Assembly (NCBI GenBank): GCA_038049695.1
Contig: CP142451.1
Span: forward strand, 32,658,001-32,722,000
DNA length: 64,000 nucleotides
Direction: 5' to 3'
From: Cinnamomum chago
Taxonomy: Eukaryota; Streptophyta; Magnoliopsida; Laurales; Lauraceae
The position numbers and the translations under genes were made by a program. The notes under the pieces were generated by a model. The model was given only the letters and a program-made list of their open reading frames with translations. It ran no database searches and was not told the origin of the DNA. Every line of letters begins with the position of its first letter. Position 1 is the first letter of the stretch. This document shows positions 12,620 through 22,848 of this stretch, one piece after another.

Positions 12620-13440
12620 ACAGGTATGCCAAATTTTCTATTCCACTTGGAAAATAAAAGAAGGAAAATTATCCGTAGATCAACCTTTTCATGTGGAAAG
12701 GAAAATTAACTTTTTTTTTCTAACTTTTCATTGCACATGAAGGAGACATAGTTTGATTTTTTGAATTTTTGACTGTCGTGAAGGAGAATTTGATTTTGTT
12801 TGCCATGAAAGGCGGTGTTTTTTCTTTTAAATGTGATTTTGTGTTCGCCATTGAAGGCAAATCTAGATGCCATGAAAGGTGATTTTACAACTCTCATCGA
12901 AAAAGACAAAACTTGTGATTTTTGTTTCTTTTACAATACAAATATAATAAGTAAGAAAATGAAATCTGACTTCACAAGAGATTGCGGGGACTCGTTTGGA
13001 TTAGCGGACGCCAAGCCATGTCTGGGCTGCTCTGACGTTCCTCTGATGATAACATGTGATGGTTTTGATTCTTTGGCTTAGCTTGATCCTCTGATTTTTA
13101 GAGAATAAGGATCAAAGAGAGATCATGTACTCAATAAAAATTCAAGTAGACGGGCTAAGGAGCTGCGTCAAAGCCAGGGAGAGAGAAGGAAATAGCCTTG
13201 GGGGGGGGGGGGGGGGGGGGGGGGGGCACCCAAGGGTCTTCAATCACCTTGTAGTAGTCATGGCTGTTGCAGAATTTCTTCAATGAGGGAGAAATTGTTG
13301 TAGGAGTGTAGCAGCAACCTCCTTTTATAGGCTTTTGGTGGGCACATGAAAGGTTCATGGGTTTTAAATGCATTAAAGCTTTACGATGGGAGGAGTTACA
13401 CATTTTGGATACTGTTAACTTCTCTAACTCCAAAATGTTG
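12620..13440 (-). mobile_element. Old truncated LTR fragment of the giant Tat/Ogre-type family
   Basis: This aligns end to end, with heavy divergence, to about 38765-39600 of the complete LTR. Shared landmarks are the GTATGCCA...TTTTCT start, the GCC-TGAAA-GGC motifs (12805-12885), the GATTGCGGGGACTCGTT block, a long G run (13200-13226), and the 'GGGAGGAGTTACA' block near 13390. Only about the first third of the LTR (plus-strand order) is present, so it is a truncated, much older copy than the element at 38660-62222. Confidence 0.8.
13200..13226 (+). repeat. Run of 27 G
   Basis: Uninterrupted poly-G. The same site in the two younger LTRs carries 16 G (39316-39331) and 15 G (60291-60305). Confidence 0.95.
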
Positions 13441-13470
13441 ACCTGGGCTGATTAGGTTGGAAATGAACAT

Positions 13471-13530
13471 TTATACTTTGAAGCTAGAGCTATACAGAGA
13501 ATATACTTTGAAGCTAGAGCTATACAGAGA
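13471..13530 (+). repeat. Tandem duplication, 30-bp unit
   Basis: Two virtually identical 30-bp units (ATATACTTTGAAGCTAGAGC followed by TATACAGAGA) sit head to tail just beyond the old LTR fragment. Confidence 0.9.
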
Positions 13531-14580
13531 ATGGATATTTTGATGCTCAACATACTCAAATGGAGGATGCAACCCATCAATCCTTTCTCTCTACTACACC
13601 ACATCCTCAAAAAAGTGAACAACAATGATCCTCCTCTAAAATCATCCATGTATAGATATATAGAAGTTTGTTTAAGAACAAGTCAGAGGTTTGCCTTTTT
13701 TATCATAATTTTAATTTTCAACTACTTTTAGACATATTGGAAAAGAATTAGTGAATTGAAATGTATAATTTATTTTCATGTTAGACACAATAACGGGATG
13801 GTTTAAATTCTTTGAATTCAGGCCATTTGAGGTTGTTGTAGTAGTGACCATATCTGTGACCAAAGAATCTGAAGCAGTGAATTTTGATAATGTTGTTTCA
13901 CATTGCCTCTTTATTGATAAGGTAAAAGTACTGGAAACTCACAACAGGGTTTTTTTTTAATTATTTTTTTCTCATTCCTTAGTTCATTTCTAGTTTATGT
14001 AACTCATTAAATGAATTTGGCCCTTCTTTCAACATCTACAGGTTGTTTGCTTCAATTCATTTGGTGAAATTATGTTCATTTTCAAATCCAACAGATACGA
14101 GTAGATGTGTCTTCTTCATTTGATTAATTTTATTTTTGGATTTTTTTTCATTTAGATGAAGAATATGATTTGCAAGCCTTTTGTTCCTCTTCTGTTTTGG
14201 CAGTTGGATGTCTAGAATTTTTGTTATATTGGCCTCTGGATTTTCTATTTGTCTTCATAAATTTACCTACATGAGTTTATATATATGCACATATGTATAG
14301 GAGGAGACACACATATACCTGTATTGCTTGAAGCTTCCTTTTTTTTCAATTTTTGGTTTCAGGTTCTTTCTTTAATGGAATGCATGTATTAAGTGTTAGG
14401 TTTTTTTTTTATAATTAATTTGATATGGAATTATATGTTCTATATAAGTTATTAATTCTTATGTTATTTATAGTTCGACTTTATAGTTCTTGTTCTGAAT
14501 TCTCATAGGTCACCAAACAGAGAATCTCTGGAATTCTGGCCAGATTCAGTATTTGCTTACATATTGTCGAAGAGATGCAT
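13531..14580. other. Intergenic stretch, nothing recognised
   Basis: AT-rich sequence with several poly-T runs. No coding or repeat structure that I can support. Confidence 0.4.
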
Positions 14581-14582
14581 GT

Positions 14583-14870
14583 TTAAACCTTGGCAGGTGC
14601 CGGGCTACACTCGTCATTATTATAAATAAGGCAGACTCCATTGGGTCTAAAGTCATTCACATTAGTGCCATGAGTTTTCTTTGGAATAAGCGATATAAAC
14701 GTTCTATTAATGGTTCTTAGGGAAGAGTTGTACTTAAAAGAATTCTTAACTATATTCACAATGTCATTCCCTACAGTCCTCCACATATGTTGAAAGAATT
14801 TAGCCGGATAACTATCTGGCCTGGGGCCTTAAGCGATCCTTGTTGAAAGACTGTATCTCTGATTTATTTT
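14583..14870 (-). pseudogene. LINE (L1-type) reverse transcriptase fragment
   Basis: The minus strand reads, in LINE order, GPRPDSYPAKFFQ, then a V..DIV..V...F helix, then INRTFISLIPK and NDFRP. These are the hallmarks of the first part of plant L1 reverse transcriptase (KAPGPDG...PA.FF; N.T.I.LIPK; ..FRPISLC). About 80 residues remain. The downstream frame is lost after NDFRP, where the normal ISLC motif is changed, and there is no endonuclease or YADD box nearby. It is a decayed LINE scrap. Confidence 0.8.
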
Positions 14871-15737
14871 CCATCTTCCCTTTTTTTTTTCCCATCTTGA
14901 ATAAGAGTAAGTTTAATATTATCATCATGTGGTATTATAGGTTTGATCTACTCTTTCACTAGGCCTAGATTCCCTTGGGCCTTTAGATCTCATAATCCCT
15001 TCGAAGTGGCCTCAAAACTCTAGAATTGTGCCTCCTTTTTTATTCTTTTAGATCTTCATTATTCTTAAACATCTTGATGGTTGGCTAGGATTTCATTTGG
15101 GTTCTATGTTTATTATATATCATTGTAAGGGATGATACAAAGTGGTTTTATTATTCAAATAAAATTGCTTGTTTGCAATTTTCTATTTCTTCTCTCTTGG
15201 TTGAGCAAGTCTCATTATTGGATCCAAGATTTCTAGGGTGGATTTTGCAACATCTGGTAAGCGAATCCTTATTTTCTCCTTGATTGATGTTTGATTCTTG
15301 TTGATTAAAGATCGCGGTATTATGAGTTCACCATTAATTGGGACTAGTGCTTCCTGCATTAAAATACAATATCCAAAAGTGCATTTAAAAAGGCTAAATA
15401 GTCAAGCAAACACAATACTTATATAAAGTTGAGGCCTGAGAAGTGAACAACTCTGCTACCAATTTTCCCACGTCTCTTCCTATCAATTTTGCCCGTGTTT
15501 GCGAGAACCCAAAACCCCATGGTTTAGCATGTATTGAAATTTTAAATTGCTAAGCATGGTAGCTGTCGCAATATTATAATATGATAATAATTTATTCTAT
15601 GATGAAGAAGTATGAAAATATTTAAATAATGTTGATATTATATTATCCATATATCCAAATAGCCCCAGATGGACACAGATCTGTGCACTAGGTTTGTGGT
15701 GTACCCATCTTGGGGCATTGACTTCTCAAGTGTAAAT
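14871..15737. other. Intergenic stretch, nothing recognised
   Basis: AT-rich, unassigned. Confidence 0.4.
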
Positions 15738-15926
15738 GGCCCGATAACAGGAAGAGGATCCCCTGTTTCGTCCAAACAGGAGATCCTTGTTTGGACATCT
15801 CCTGTTTGGACGAATCAGGGCCTCCATGAGCGGGGGCGGAAGAGAGATTAACTTTTTCTTTCCTCCGCCCCCCTTCCGCCTCTGCACGTGGAGGCCCCTG
15901 ATTCGTCCAAACAGGGGATCTGGATC
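15738..15926. repeat. Foldback cluster built on GATCYCCTGTTTGGACG
   Basis: The motif GATC(C/T)CCTGTTTGGACG or its complement occurs about four times in 190 bp. The main pair of arms (about 15797-15845 and 15860-15925) is complementary over roughly 50 bases, including GACGAATCAGGGCCTCCA and a GC-rich GGGGGCGGA tract, around a short loop. A smaller palindrome lies at 15757-15788. The composition is far more GC-rich than the surroundings, which suggests a foldback or MITE-type insertion. No clear target duplication was found. Confidence 0.7.
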
Positions 15927-16917
15927 CCCGATAACATGGGGCTGGTTAGTCGGTGCTAGTTAGTCGGTGGGCAACCCCGGATGTCACCTGGTATGCCACT
16001 TTTCCCGCATTTGTGGGCTCCTCTTCCCACATATGTGGACTAGCTTGGGTCTATATAAACAAAAGATATAAATGGACCAAGGCCTAGAAACTGGTGAGTC
16101 TGGCCCAAAAGGACATGTCATTACCCTCAAGGCAACAAAATAAAGTTGTATTGTTATGAACTTGAATATGTCCCAAAACAACAAGATAGAGCCTCATCTG
16201 TGACAAGGAAATGGGCCTATTTCTAGTGTTCGAACTCAATATAAAACGTGACCTGGACAATGATCTGTCGGTGCCTTCGAAATCTTAACTTCTAAAGGGC
16301 CTGAGACTGGCCCGTACGTTTGACCCAAAACTTGTCCCATATGGACTGTAAGCTGGGTTTATATGGGCCTAGTTTCTGGAATGGTTTAAGCCCTCTAAAA
16401 TATATGGTTTGAATGATGAATAAGCTCAACTTCTGCAAGAAGAAAGAAGGCCGTACTCTAGTTTCAATTCTCCCATTTGACTCGGTTTGAGTTGCAGATG
16501 AATACGGGTCTGGTTGGGTTAGCCCTCCTCAGGTCCAGGTTGGAGGAATCCGACCCATTCTAAGAATGGGCCAGACATGGGTTTCTGTCCAGACTTTGGA
16601 CCTACCTGTTGGCCCTACACGTTTTGACCCGAATGACCCATTTGCTACCCCTATGAGCAATGTTACAATAAGGCACATGTGGGTCACATTTCTAATGCAC
16701 CTCCACCAAATTTAAAACTGCCCCATGACAGATAGGGTGTGAACGAATAGATGCTTTGGGTGCTCAACTTGGATTGCTTCTGTCATTTGGGCCTCATGTA
16801 TGTGGCTCTTCTATTCCCATGTTATTGGACTCAATCCAGGGCAAATTTGTGCCCAAAGAAGGAGAAATTGCTAATCTTCTTAATAGTACTTTCACTAAAT
16901 AAAATAATACATAAAGA
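15927..16917. other. Intergenic stretch, nothing recognised
   Basis: Many short 'GGCCCA/TGGGCC' words but no gene or defined element. Confidence 0.4.
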
Positions 16918-17155
16918 GCAGTGCTCTCCTAAGCTGAAGCTTACCTTATCCTAAAGTGGAATAGTGCCGGTTCCATAAATCAAAGTTGATTAAATCTGTT
17001 TTTTGCAGGATGGAATTGAAAAATCCAGTTCTAATTGGATTTATCTTGATTTTGGAGACAATCATCGTGAAAAAAACAATGATAATCGAATTTGATTTAT
17101 GGGATCAACAGTGTTTCAGCTTAAGATAAGATAAGTTTCCGCTTAGGAGAGCTGG
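16918..17155. mobile_element. Inverted-repeat MITE, about 240 bp
   Basis: Long terminal inverted repeats of about 75 bp. The left arm starts GCTCTCCTAAGCTGAAGCTT (16923) and the right arm ends AAGTTTCCGCTTAGGAGAGC (17152). The match continues inward to CCATAAATCAAA and its complement TTTGATTTATGG. CATAAA occurs just outside each end and may be part of a target duplication. No coding capacity. Superfamily not assigned. Confidence 0.75.
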
Positions 17156-17746
17156 CATAAATGGGTTACTTTTTTAACTTGGCCCAAACCATCCCTATGC
17201 GAATTTTGAACCTGATATGAACTTGGTTCAGCCCCAACCCAACTCGATAAGGACCCAACTCATAGATTTTGCCCACTTATTTATAAAACGTGGAAGTTGG
17301 AACTCTCTTTTAGACACAGATGACAGTATCAGGTATATAACCAGATTTCTGATTATTCGATTATCCTGGTAAAAAAAAAAGGGATCTTGAACAAGATTTT
17401 GGTTCAGATGAAAAATCATACCCGGATGTAAAACATTTTATAGGATCCGGTAAGAAATCAGATTCATTCAATTCCAAATTCATCTCCAAGCCGAACACTA
17501 GAACCCAGACCCATTACTAAAGCATATACAAGATACACAGGCTGAAAAGGCCCGGGCAAAAAAATAAATAAATGATATCTTTCCATTATATGGTTCAAAT
17601 TTATAAATATTATATCTATCATCATATTCAAAAGTAATATAAAGTAAAAGAAAAAGAAAAAATTTCAGTTTGGGTCGATCAACTTCGCTTCCAATGATAT
17701 GGCCCAGTCCTCAAACCCAAATAGTATATATTTCTTTCACCAATGT

Positions 17747-18253
17747 AATCAAGGTTGGAAAACTCTTCAAGTTGACTCTTGACTCTCCTGAGTCATCTCT
17801 CGTTTTGACAAAGGATTGAATCAAATATAGGTGAGACTCGGCCAATCACCTCATCTTAGTAAGTTATTTGAATTATGAGCCGTTTGATAGGTAGATCTAA
17901 TTTTAAATGATTAATATTTATTTTTAAGTAATTATGCACTGGGTTGAGAATTAGTGATTTAAAAATGATGATTGAAATGTAATTTGAGAGTTATATTTGA
18001 TTTATTAAATTTGGTATTTAGACTAACAAATTATGTAATATGCAAGGATTTTTCTTTTATTTTCTTTATTATAGTATCTTTCATGCTTATATAAATTTAT
18101 TAATTTAAATTGATTATTATAAATGCATGTAAATAAATATATATTTATATTTTCTTAAGTACGTATTTGACTCATTTTTAAATATTTTAAAAAATATACT
18201 TGTTACTTTATTTGAGTCAGATTTTTTGAGTTACGAGTATTCCAACCTTGATT
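17747..18253. mobile_element. MITE-like element with AATCAAGGTTGGAA ends
   Basis: Terminal inverted repeats begin AATCAAGGTTGGAAAACTC at 17747 and end GAGT...TTCCAACCTTGATT at 18253. Similarity continues about 30 bp inward (GACTC motifs on both sides). The interior is AT-rich and non-coding, 507 bp overall. Target duplication unclear. Confidence 0.65.
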
Positions 18254-18851
18254 GTAACACTGCTGTCGTAAACTTGATCGGAAATATTAATAAATCCATA
18301 TTTTGAAGGCTATAAATGGAAATGGATGCATTTTAGAAAAAAAAATAATGGATGCAGCATTATGGGCACATTCTCATGATTTACTTTATAGGTTGAAACT
18401 GGAGGATAATGGTACTTTGAAGACTGTGAGATTTATCAGGAAAGTGATTTATTGGGCGTGTTTGGATGTATGGTGAATTGAAATAAAATAAGGTGAAGCA
18501 TCAAATCAAGAGATAATAAAATATAGGGGATTATAATGATCTTTTGATTTTAGTTGTTTGATAGTGATTCTTTTTTACTTTTTTGTGTAAAAAGAGGATA
18601 TTTTTTCGTTATTTAGTGGAGAAAGGAGGTTACTTTTTTACTTTTTTTAAAAAAGAAAAAAAGGAAGAAATTTTGAATGTGTGTACTTTTGATATAACCC
18701 CTTGTCTTTTCTTATCTAGATAGCAGAGGCTTTACTTCACTTTAGCTTTACTAGTTTTGGAAGGGAAATTTTAGGAGGTAAGAGTACGGCATAGTGAAAC
18801 AAAGTATTATAGAAATGTGAGATATTGATTTGGAGGGGCTCTGTTTACTAT

Positions 18852-18894
<43 letters not shown>

Positions 18895-19089
18895 TAGTTT
18901 TAAGCTCTAATTCCCAATCGGGTAGAGTCCAAATTGGAACTGGATGCTATTTTTTACCCGAATCCAGTATTAGAATCAGGTCTGCTACCATTATTTGTCC
19001 CCCGCTTATTCAGATTCCGATTACATTCCAAGGCAGATCTGGATCTGAATCCATCCTTTAAAAATTATAGCATGGTTTTGTCCCCTGCC
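18254..19089. other. Intergenic stretch with a (TAA)n microsatellite
   Basis: A (TAA)n run of about 12 units lies at 18856-18892. Nothing else recognised. Confidence 0.6.
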
Positions 19090-19296
19090 TCCTTAGTCTT
19101 ACCCTAGTGGTAAGAGGTATCAGTTCTTATCCGATTGCCTTAAATTCTAATCTAGGCTACCTTTCTCCACCCGAGGGTTGTCCTACCTCACCCGATGTCT
19201 ACTTTCCTCGCCCAAGGTCTGCCTCACCACATCCAAGGTCTAGCACCGACTTCCGAGGGTTGAGGTCCCAGCTCCCTAAGCTGATTAAAAAAAGAC
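19090..19296 (+). mobile_element. Possible SINE
   Basis: A tRNA-like head with an A-box-like CCCTAGTGGTAAGAGGT (about 19101), a weak B box near TTAAATTCTAATCTAGG (about 19140), a CT-rich body with repeated CCC(G/A)AGG words, and a short A-rich tail at 19286. No target duplication confirmed, so the call rests on box spacing. Confidence 0.4.
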
Positions 19297-19867
19297 ATGG
19301 TTGTGTCCCAACCTGACCCATTTACAACCCACCTGACCTGACTCGACCCATTGCAATGCTAACCCTACCTCAGAACTCAGAAGGCTTACAAAATCAGAGA
19401 ACCCTTTTACAGCTATAAACGGTTCTGGACCCCACACTTGGCTGTGTGTTCCTGACTCGACTTCCTGTGCATAGGAAGAAACAAGCGCACCTGCTCTGAA
19501 ATCTGTAACCAACACGGGCGGAGAAAGCAAAGAAAAATGAACACGATTCACACAAGGTCCGATCGAAAAAGAAACCAACTCCAACACGAGTCCAAGACCG
19601 GACCACCTTACAGACATTCGCGGATTGATTGGTCCTCACTCCTCACACTTCAAATTGAAGACCGTGAACCTTTCGTTAATATGTTTATTTTCCCGGCGTT
19701 GTAACTTTGGATACCAAGGAATAATTCATTTAGAGGTTAAACATGATATTGAAGAGAGGAGCTCACGGGGTCATGGCATTGGCACCCCAAAAGAATTTGC
19801 CGGATCTCTTTGTTTCCTGGGTCATCATCTAATGAGGTGGCCCCATCACAAGAATTTTACCTTTTGA

Positions 19868-19972
19868 GGTCTTGGTACAAATGGCTAGTTAAAGAAATTT
19901 AATATGTATTAAAGTCAATCAGTCGTGAGTTCAAATCCCAAGGTGAATAAATCGGCGCTAAAAAAAAAATAC
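19868..19972 (+). mobile_element. Possible SINE fragment
   Basis: A good B box (GAGTTCAAATCCC, about 19930) and a ten-base A tail at 19962 follow a weak A box (ATGGCTAGTTAAAG). A partly similar block starts at 20085 (GAGGTTTTGGTAGGAATGGT), which suggests two related insertions. Confidence 0.35.
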
Positions 19973-20846
19973 ATGCCATCAAAAATACACCAACCGGATC
20001 TCACATCAGGGGAGTGTTGAGAAGTGGGCTCCGCCCGAGGGATATTGAAAAGTATTTATGTTGCATCTACTAACGCATCGAGGTTTTGGTAGGAATGGTT
20101 AGTGAATGAAATTTAAGAGTTTTTGAAGAGAAACCCATGTCTTGTATTGATACCCGAATGTTAAGGTCTCGTTCATTTATCAACTTGAAGTCATTTGTGT
20201 GATACTGAGGTGTTAACACCACTCAACCATGAGTTTATTGGCCGTGAAGCTTTTATTTCATCAATTTTAGCCACCCTATAGAAATAAATTTCTTAAATTA
20301 TTAAAAATTAAATTTTATGAAAAAAAAAAAAGAATACTTAACCACTCAACTAAGGGCACATTTGTGAAACACTATCTAAACATAAGGTCACGTTTGGCTA
20401 CGAAGTCTGTAGGAAAAAGATTTTTGGTTTTCCTAAAGTTGTGATAAATTCATGTTTAACAATTGTAAGTTCTTGAGGATTTGGACAAATAAAAATCATC
20501 ATTTGTTAGGATTTTTAGATCCAACCACCCCTCATAAGAATTGAAAATCCTCACTTAAGTGGATTTGCACACCAAACCTTATTTTTCTTAGCTATATGCA
20601 TCGATACACACCAATATCAATGTGAAATCCTCAACTATATAAATCTTCATCGAGGAATCCTTATTCGAGTGGTAGTAAAAAATCATCAAATTTATGAATT
20701 CCTCGCATGTTACTGAACATACTAAGAGAAGCAAAAAATCTATCTCAGTCTCATTATAAAGGGCAGTAAAGTTATAAAGAATAAATTAAAAAAAAAAAAA
20801 AAAAAAAACATGGACAATAAAAATGGAATCCTTTTGAGAGAGAGGA

Positions 20847-20937
20847 GGGCTGATGTAGCCAAGTGAATAAAAGCAGTGGCAGTGGCTTATACATCCACCT
20901 TGAAGCATAAGCAGGTTTAATTACGATTGGTCGCCCA
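20847..20937 (+). pseudogene. Plastid-type tRNA-His (trnH-GUG) relic
   Basis: The start GGGCTGATGTAGCCAAGTG matches plastid trnH-GUG nearly base for base, followed by a GCAGTGG...CCACC anticodon-arm-like region, a T-arm-like CAGGTTTAATTACG, and an acceptor end TCGCCCAT as in plastid trnH. The anticodon arm is rearranged and enlarged, so it is not a working tRNA. The simplest reading is a decayed plastid DNA insert in the nucleus. A tRNA-derived SINE is the alternative. Confidence 0.5.
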
Positions 20938-21003
20938 TATTCCCGATCCTCTTCGCATCTTTTAGGAAGGCAGTTTGCAGTTGATGTACTCATGCCTCTT
21001 TAA

Positions 21004-21441
21004 GGGTCCGTTTGGGAAGGGAGGAGGGGAGGGGAGGGGAGGGAAAATTTGAAGGGGGGGGGAAATGAAGGGGAATTTTCCCTCCTCTTGTTTGGAAAGT
21101 AAAAAAGTAAGGGGAAGGAAAGTGAAAAAGTATAATTTTGTTTGTTAGTGAGGTACAGAAAAAAAAAGACTATTTTACCCTTGCTTTTGAAAAAAAATTC
21201 AAATAGAGTCTAAGGGCATTTTAGTCATTTCATCACTCCATCATCACTTTCCCCTCATTTTCCCCCTTATTTTGGGGGGGAAATTTTTTAGGCAAAAAGG
21301 CAACTTTTTCCCTCCATTTCCCCCTCCCCCATTTTCCCTCCCCCCTTCCCAAGCACCCTCCAAAATCACTTTCCCCCCATTTTTTTTCCTCCACGCCATT
21401 CCCATTCACACCCCCCCCCCCCCCTCTTCCCAAACAGACCC
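21004..21441. mobile_element. PIF/Harbinger (Tourist-like) MITE with G-rich and C-rich arms
   Basis: Ends GGGTCCGTTTGGGAAG and CTTCCCAAACAGACCC are inverted repeats of the Tourist type. Both are flanked by TAA (21001-21003 and 21442-21444), the 3-bp target duplication expected for PIF/Harbinger. The left arm is a GGGGA-rich purine tract and the right arm a CCCCT-rich pyrimidine tract, so the 438-bp element can fold on itself. Two overlapping open frames inside it are low-complexity and not genes. Confidence 0.82.
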
Positions 21442-21659
21442 TAAGGTTCCATCGCCATTGTTCCATAGGAGAATATTTTGCAAAGTGCAAGATCCTCCAC
21501 ATATAACAAATTGAACTTTATCATCAATAGGGAATTCCATTCATTTTCGGCTAGCCTCTCGAAGTTCTTGAGTCCACCATTAGCAAAAGTAGTCCTGAGT
21601 CCTGACCAGTCTAGAAGGGTGGAGTTGAGATTTGGTGAATGTAAGCTTTTTTGGGACTT

Positions 21660-21905
21660 TTCTTTTTTGGGAGGTTTCAAATACAAAAGGGCTTTTATAC
21701 TTGAAGGGAGTACAAAAGTGTTTTTATACTTAAAACCTCCCCAAAAAGGAGGTCCCTCACCACACATGGTGAGGGGTGAGGGACCCCCTTTTGGGGGAGG
21801 TTTCAAGTACAAAAGCACTTTTGTATTTTTTTTTGAAAGATTCTCTTTTATACTTGAAACTTCCTAAAAAGTGAAATGTCCATCACCTTATGGTGAAGGA
21901 ATCCC
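21660..21905. repeat. Foldback cluster (ACTTGAAACCTCC words)
   Basis: Arms at about 21711-21763 and 21772-21829 are complementary over about 50 bases (TACAAAAGTG..., AAACCTCCCC..., GTCCCTCACC). Further partial copies in alternating orientation flank them at about 21670 and 21840-21900. Non-coding. Confidence 0.7.
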
Positions 21906-22690
21906 TCCCTTGAATATTATATATATATATATATCCGCTTGTTAAACAGGTCAAATACACTCAATGCGAGTCAACTTGATTCAATATGCTAAACCTGTTC
22001 GACAGTGGATTTTTTAGATTTTTACTACTACAACAATTTGAACCATTTGTATCAAATAGAATTAGGGCTTGTTTGGTATCTCTACTCTTTTTTTATAGAC
22101 CCATCAAAATAGAGACATAAAAAAAAAAGATGCTAGAATTAAAAGGAGTGTTTGGTAATGAAATGATCTATTTTAAATAGACTTTTTAAATCAATGGTTG
22201 AAAGTTTTTCATAAATTTCTCGAGATCCACAAGGTATCAAGCTTTACAACTTGACCACATAATCATATGCAGCCTCCCAAAGAGATCTAGCGGTTTGGAT
22301 CTTGTATTTGGGGCCCATAGAATCCAACAAAATACTATCTCGAGATTGGTGATGATCCAATAGCTCACTTTTTTTTGCACATATCTCAATTTGGATCTAT
22401 GGCTCACTTTTTTATCACGTATCTCAAGATTGGTGATGATCCAATGGCTGAAATTTGGTCCCATAGCCGTGCTTGATCTTAGGAACAATTTCACGGTTTA
22501 TATCTTGATTTACTCTAGTAGATTTAAACAAAATAAAAATAAAAACGGGACTAGGCGTTGTGGACACCCAGTCCACTATAGCTCCGCCTCTTTTTCTTTT
22601 CCCTTTATTTTTGAACTGGGCAGATAATGGGGCTTTGAGCCTCCAGTTCTCTAAAGTGGGAAGAGCCTGAAAATCTCGACATAGTTACAA
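21906..22690. other. Intergenic stretch, nothing recognised
   Basis: An (AT)n run near 21920 and a partial direct repeat of CTCACTTTTTT..GATCCAATGG words around 22340-22450. No gene seen. Confidence 0.4.
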
Positions 22691-22704
22691 TGGTCCAAGT
22701 GAAG

Positions 22705-22848
22705 TGTTTTTTTTTTTTTTTACTATCGGAGGGTTCCCAACTCTTTAAGCTGGACTAATCCCTCCGGGCCCAGAGGGAAGCCGGGTAAACTCTCTTGTAA
22801 TACAGTTTCGAACCTACAACCTCCAAGTGCAAACCGTAGTCTGAGCTA
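22705..22848 (-). mobile_element. SINE body, split from its head by a solo LTR
   Basis: On the minus strand this has a tRNA-like head (TAGCTCAGACTACGG as A box), a canonical B box (GGTTCGAAACT, about 22805), a body with GGCCCGGAGGGATTAG, and a poly-A tail (poly-T at 22707-22720). The first bases of the head lie beyond the LTR, at 24571-24581 (AAGGGGT before AGCT). A 14-bp target duplication TGGTCCAAGTGAAG is found at 22691-22704 and again at 24582-24595, which proves that the two pieces were one SINE before the LTR arrived. Confidence 0.87.

Noticed and set aside
18459-18790. GGGCGTGTTTGGATG as a Tourist-like left end
   Set aside because: No matching inverted end found downstream.
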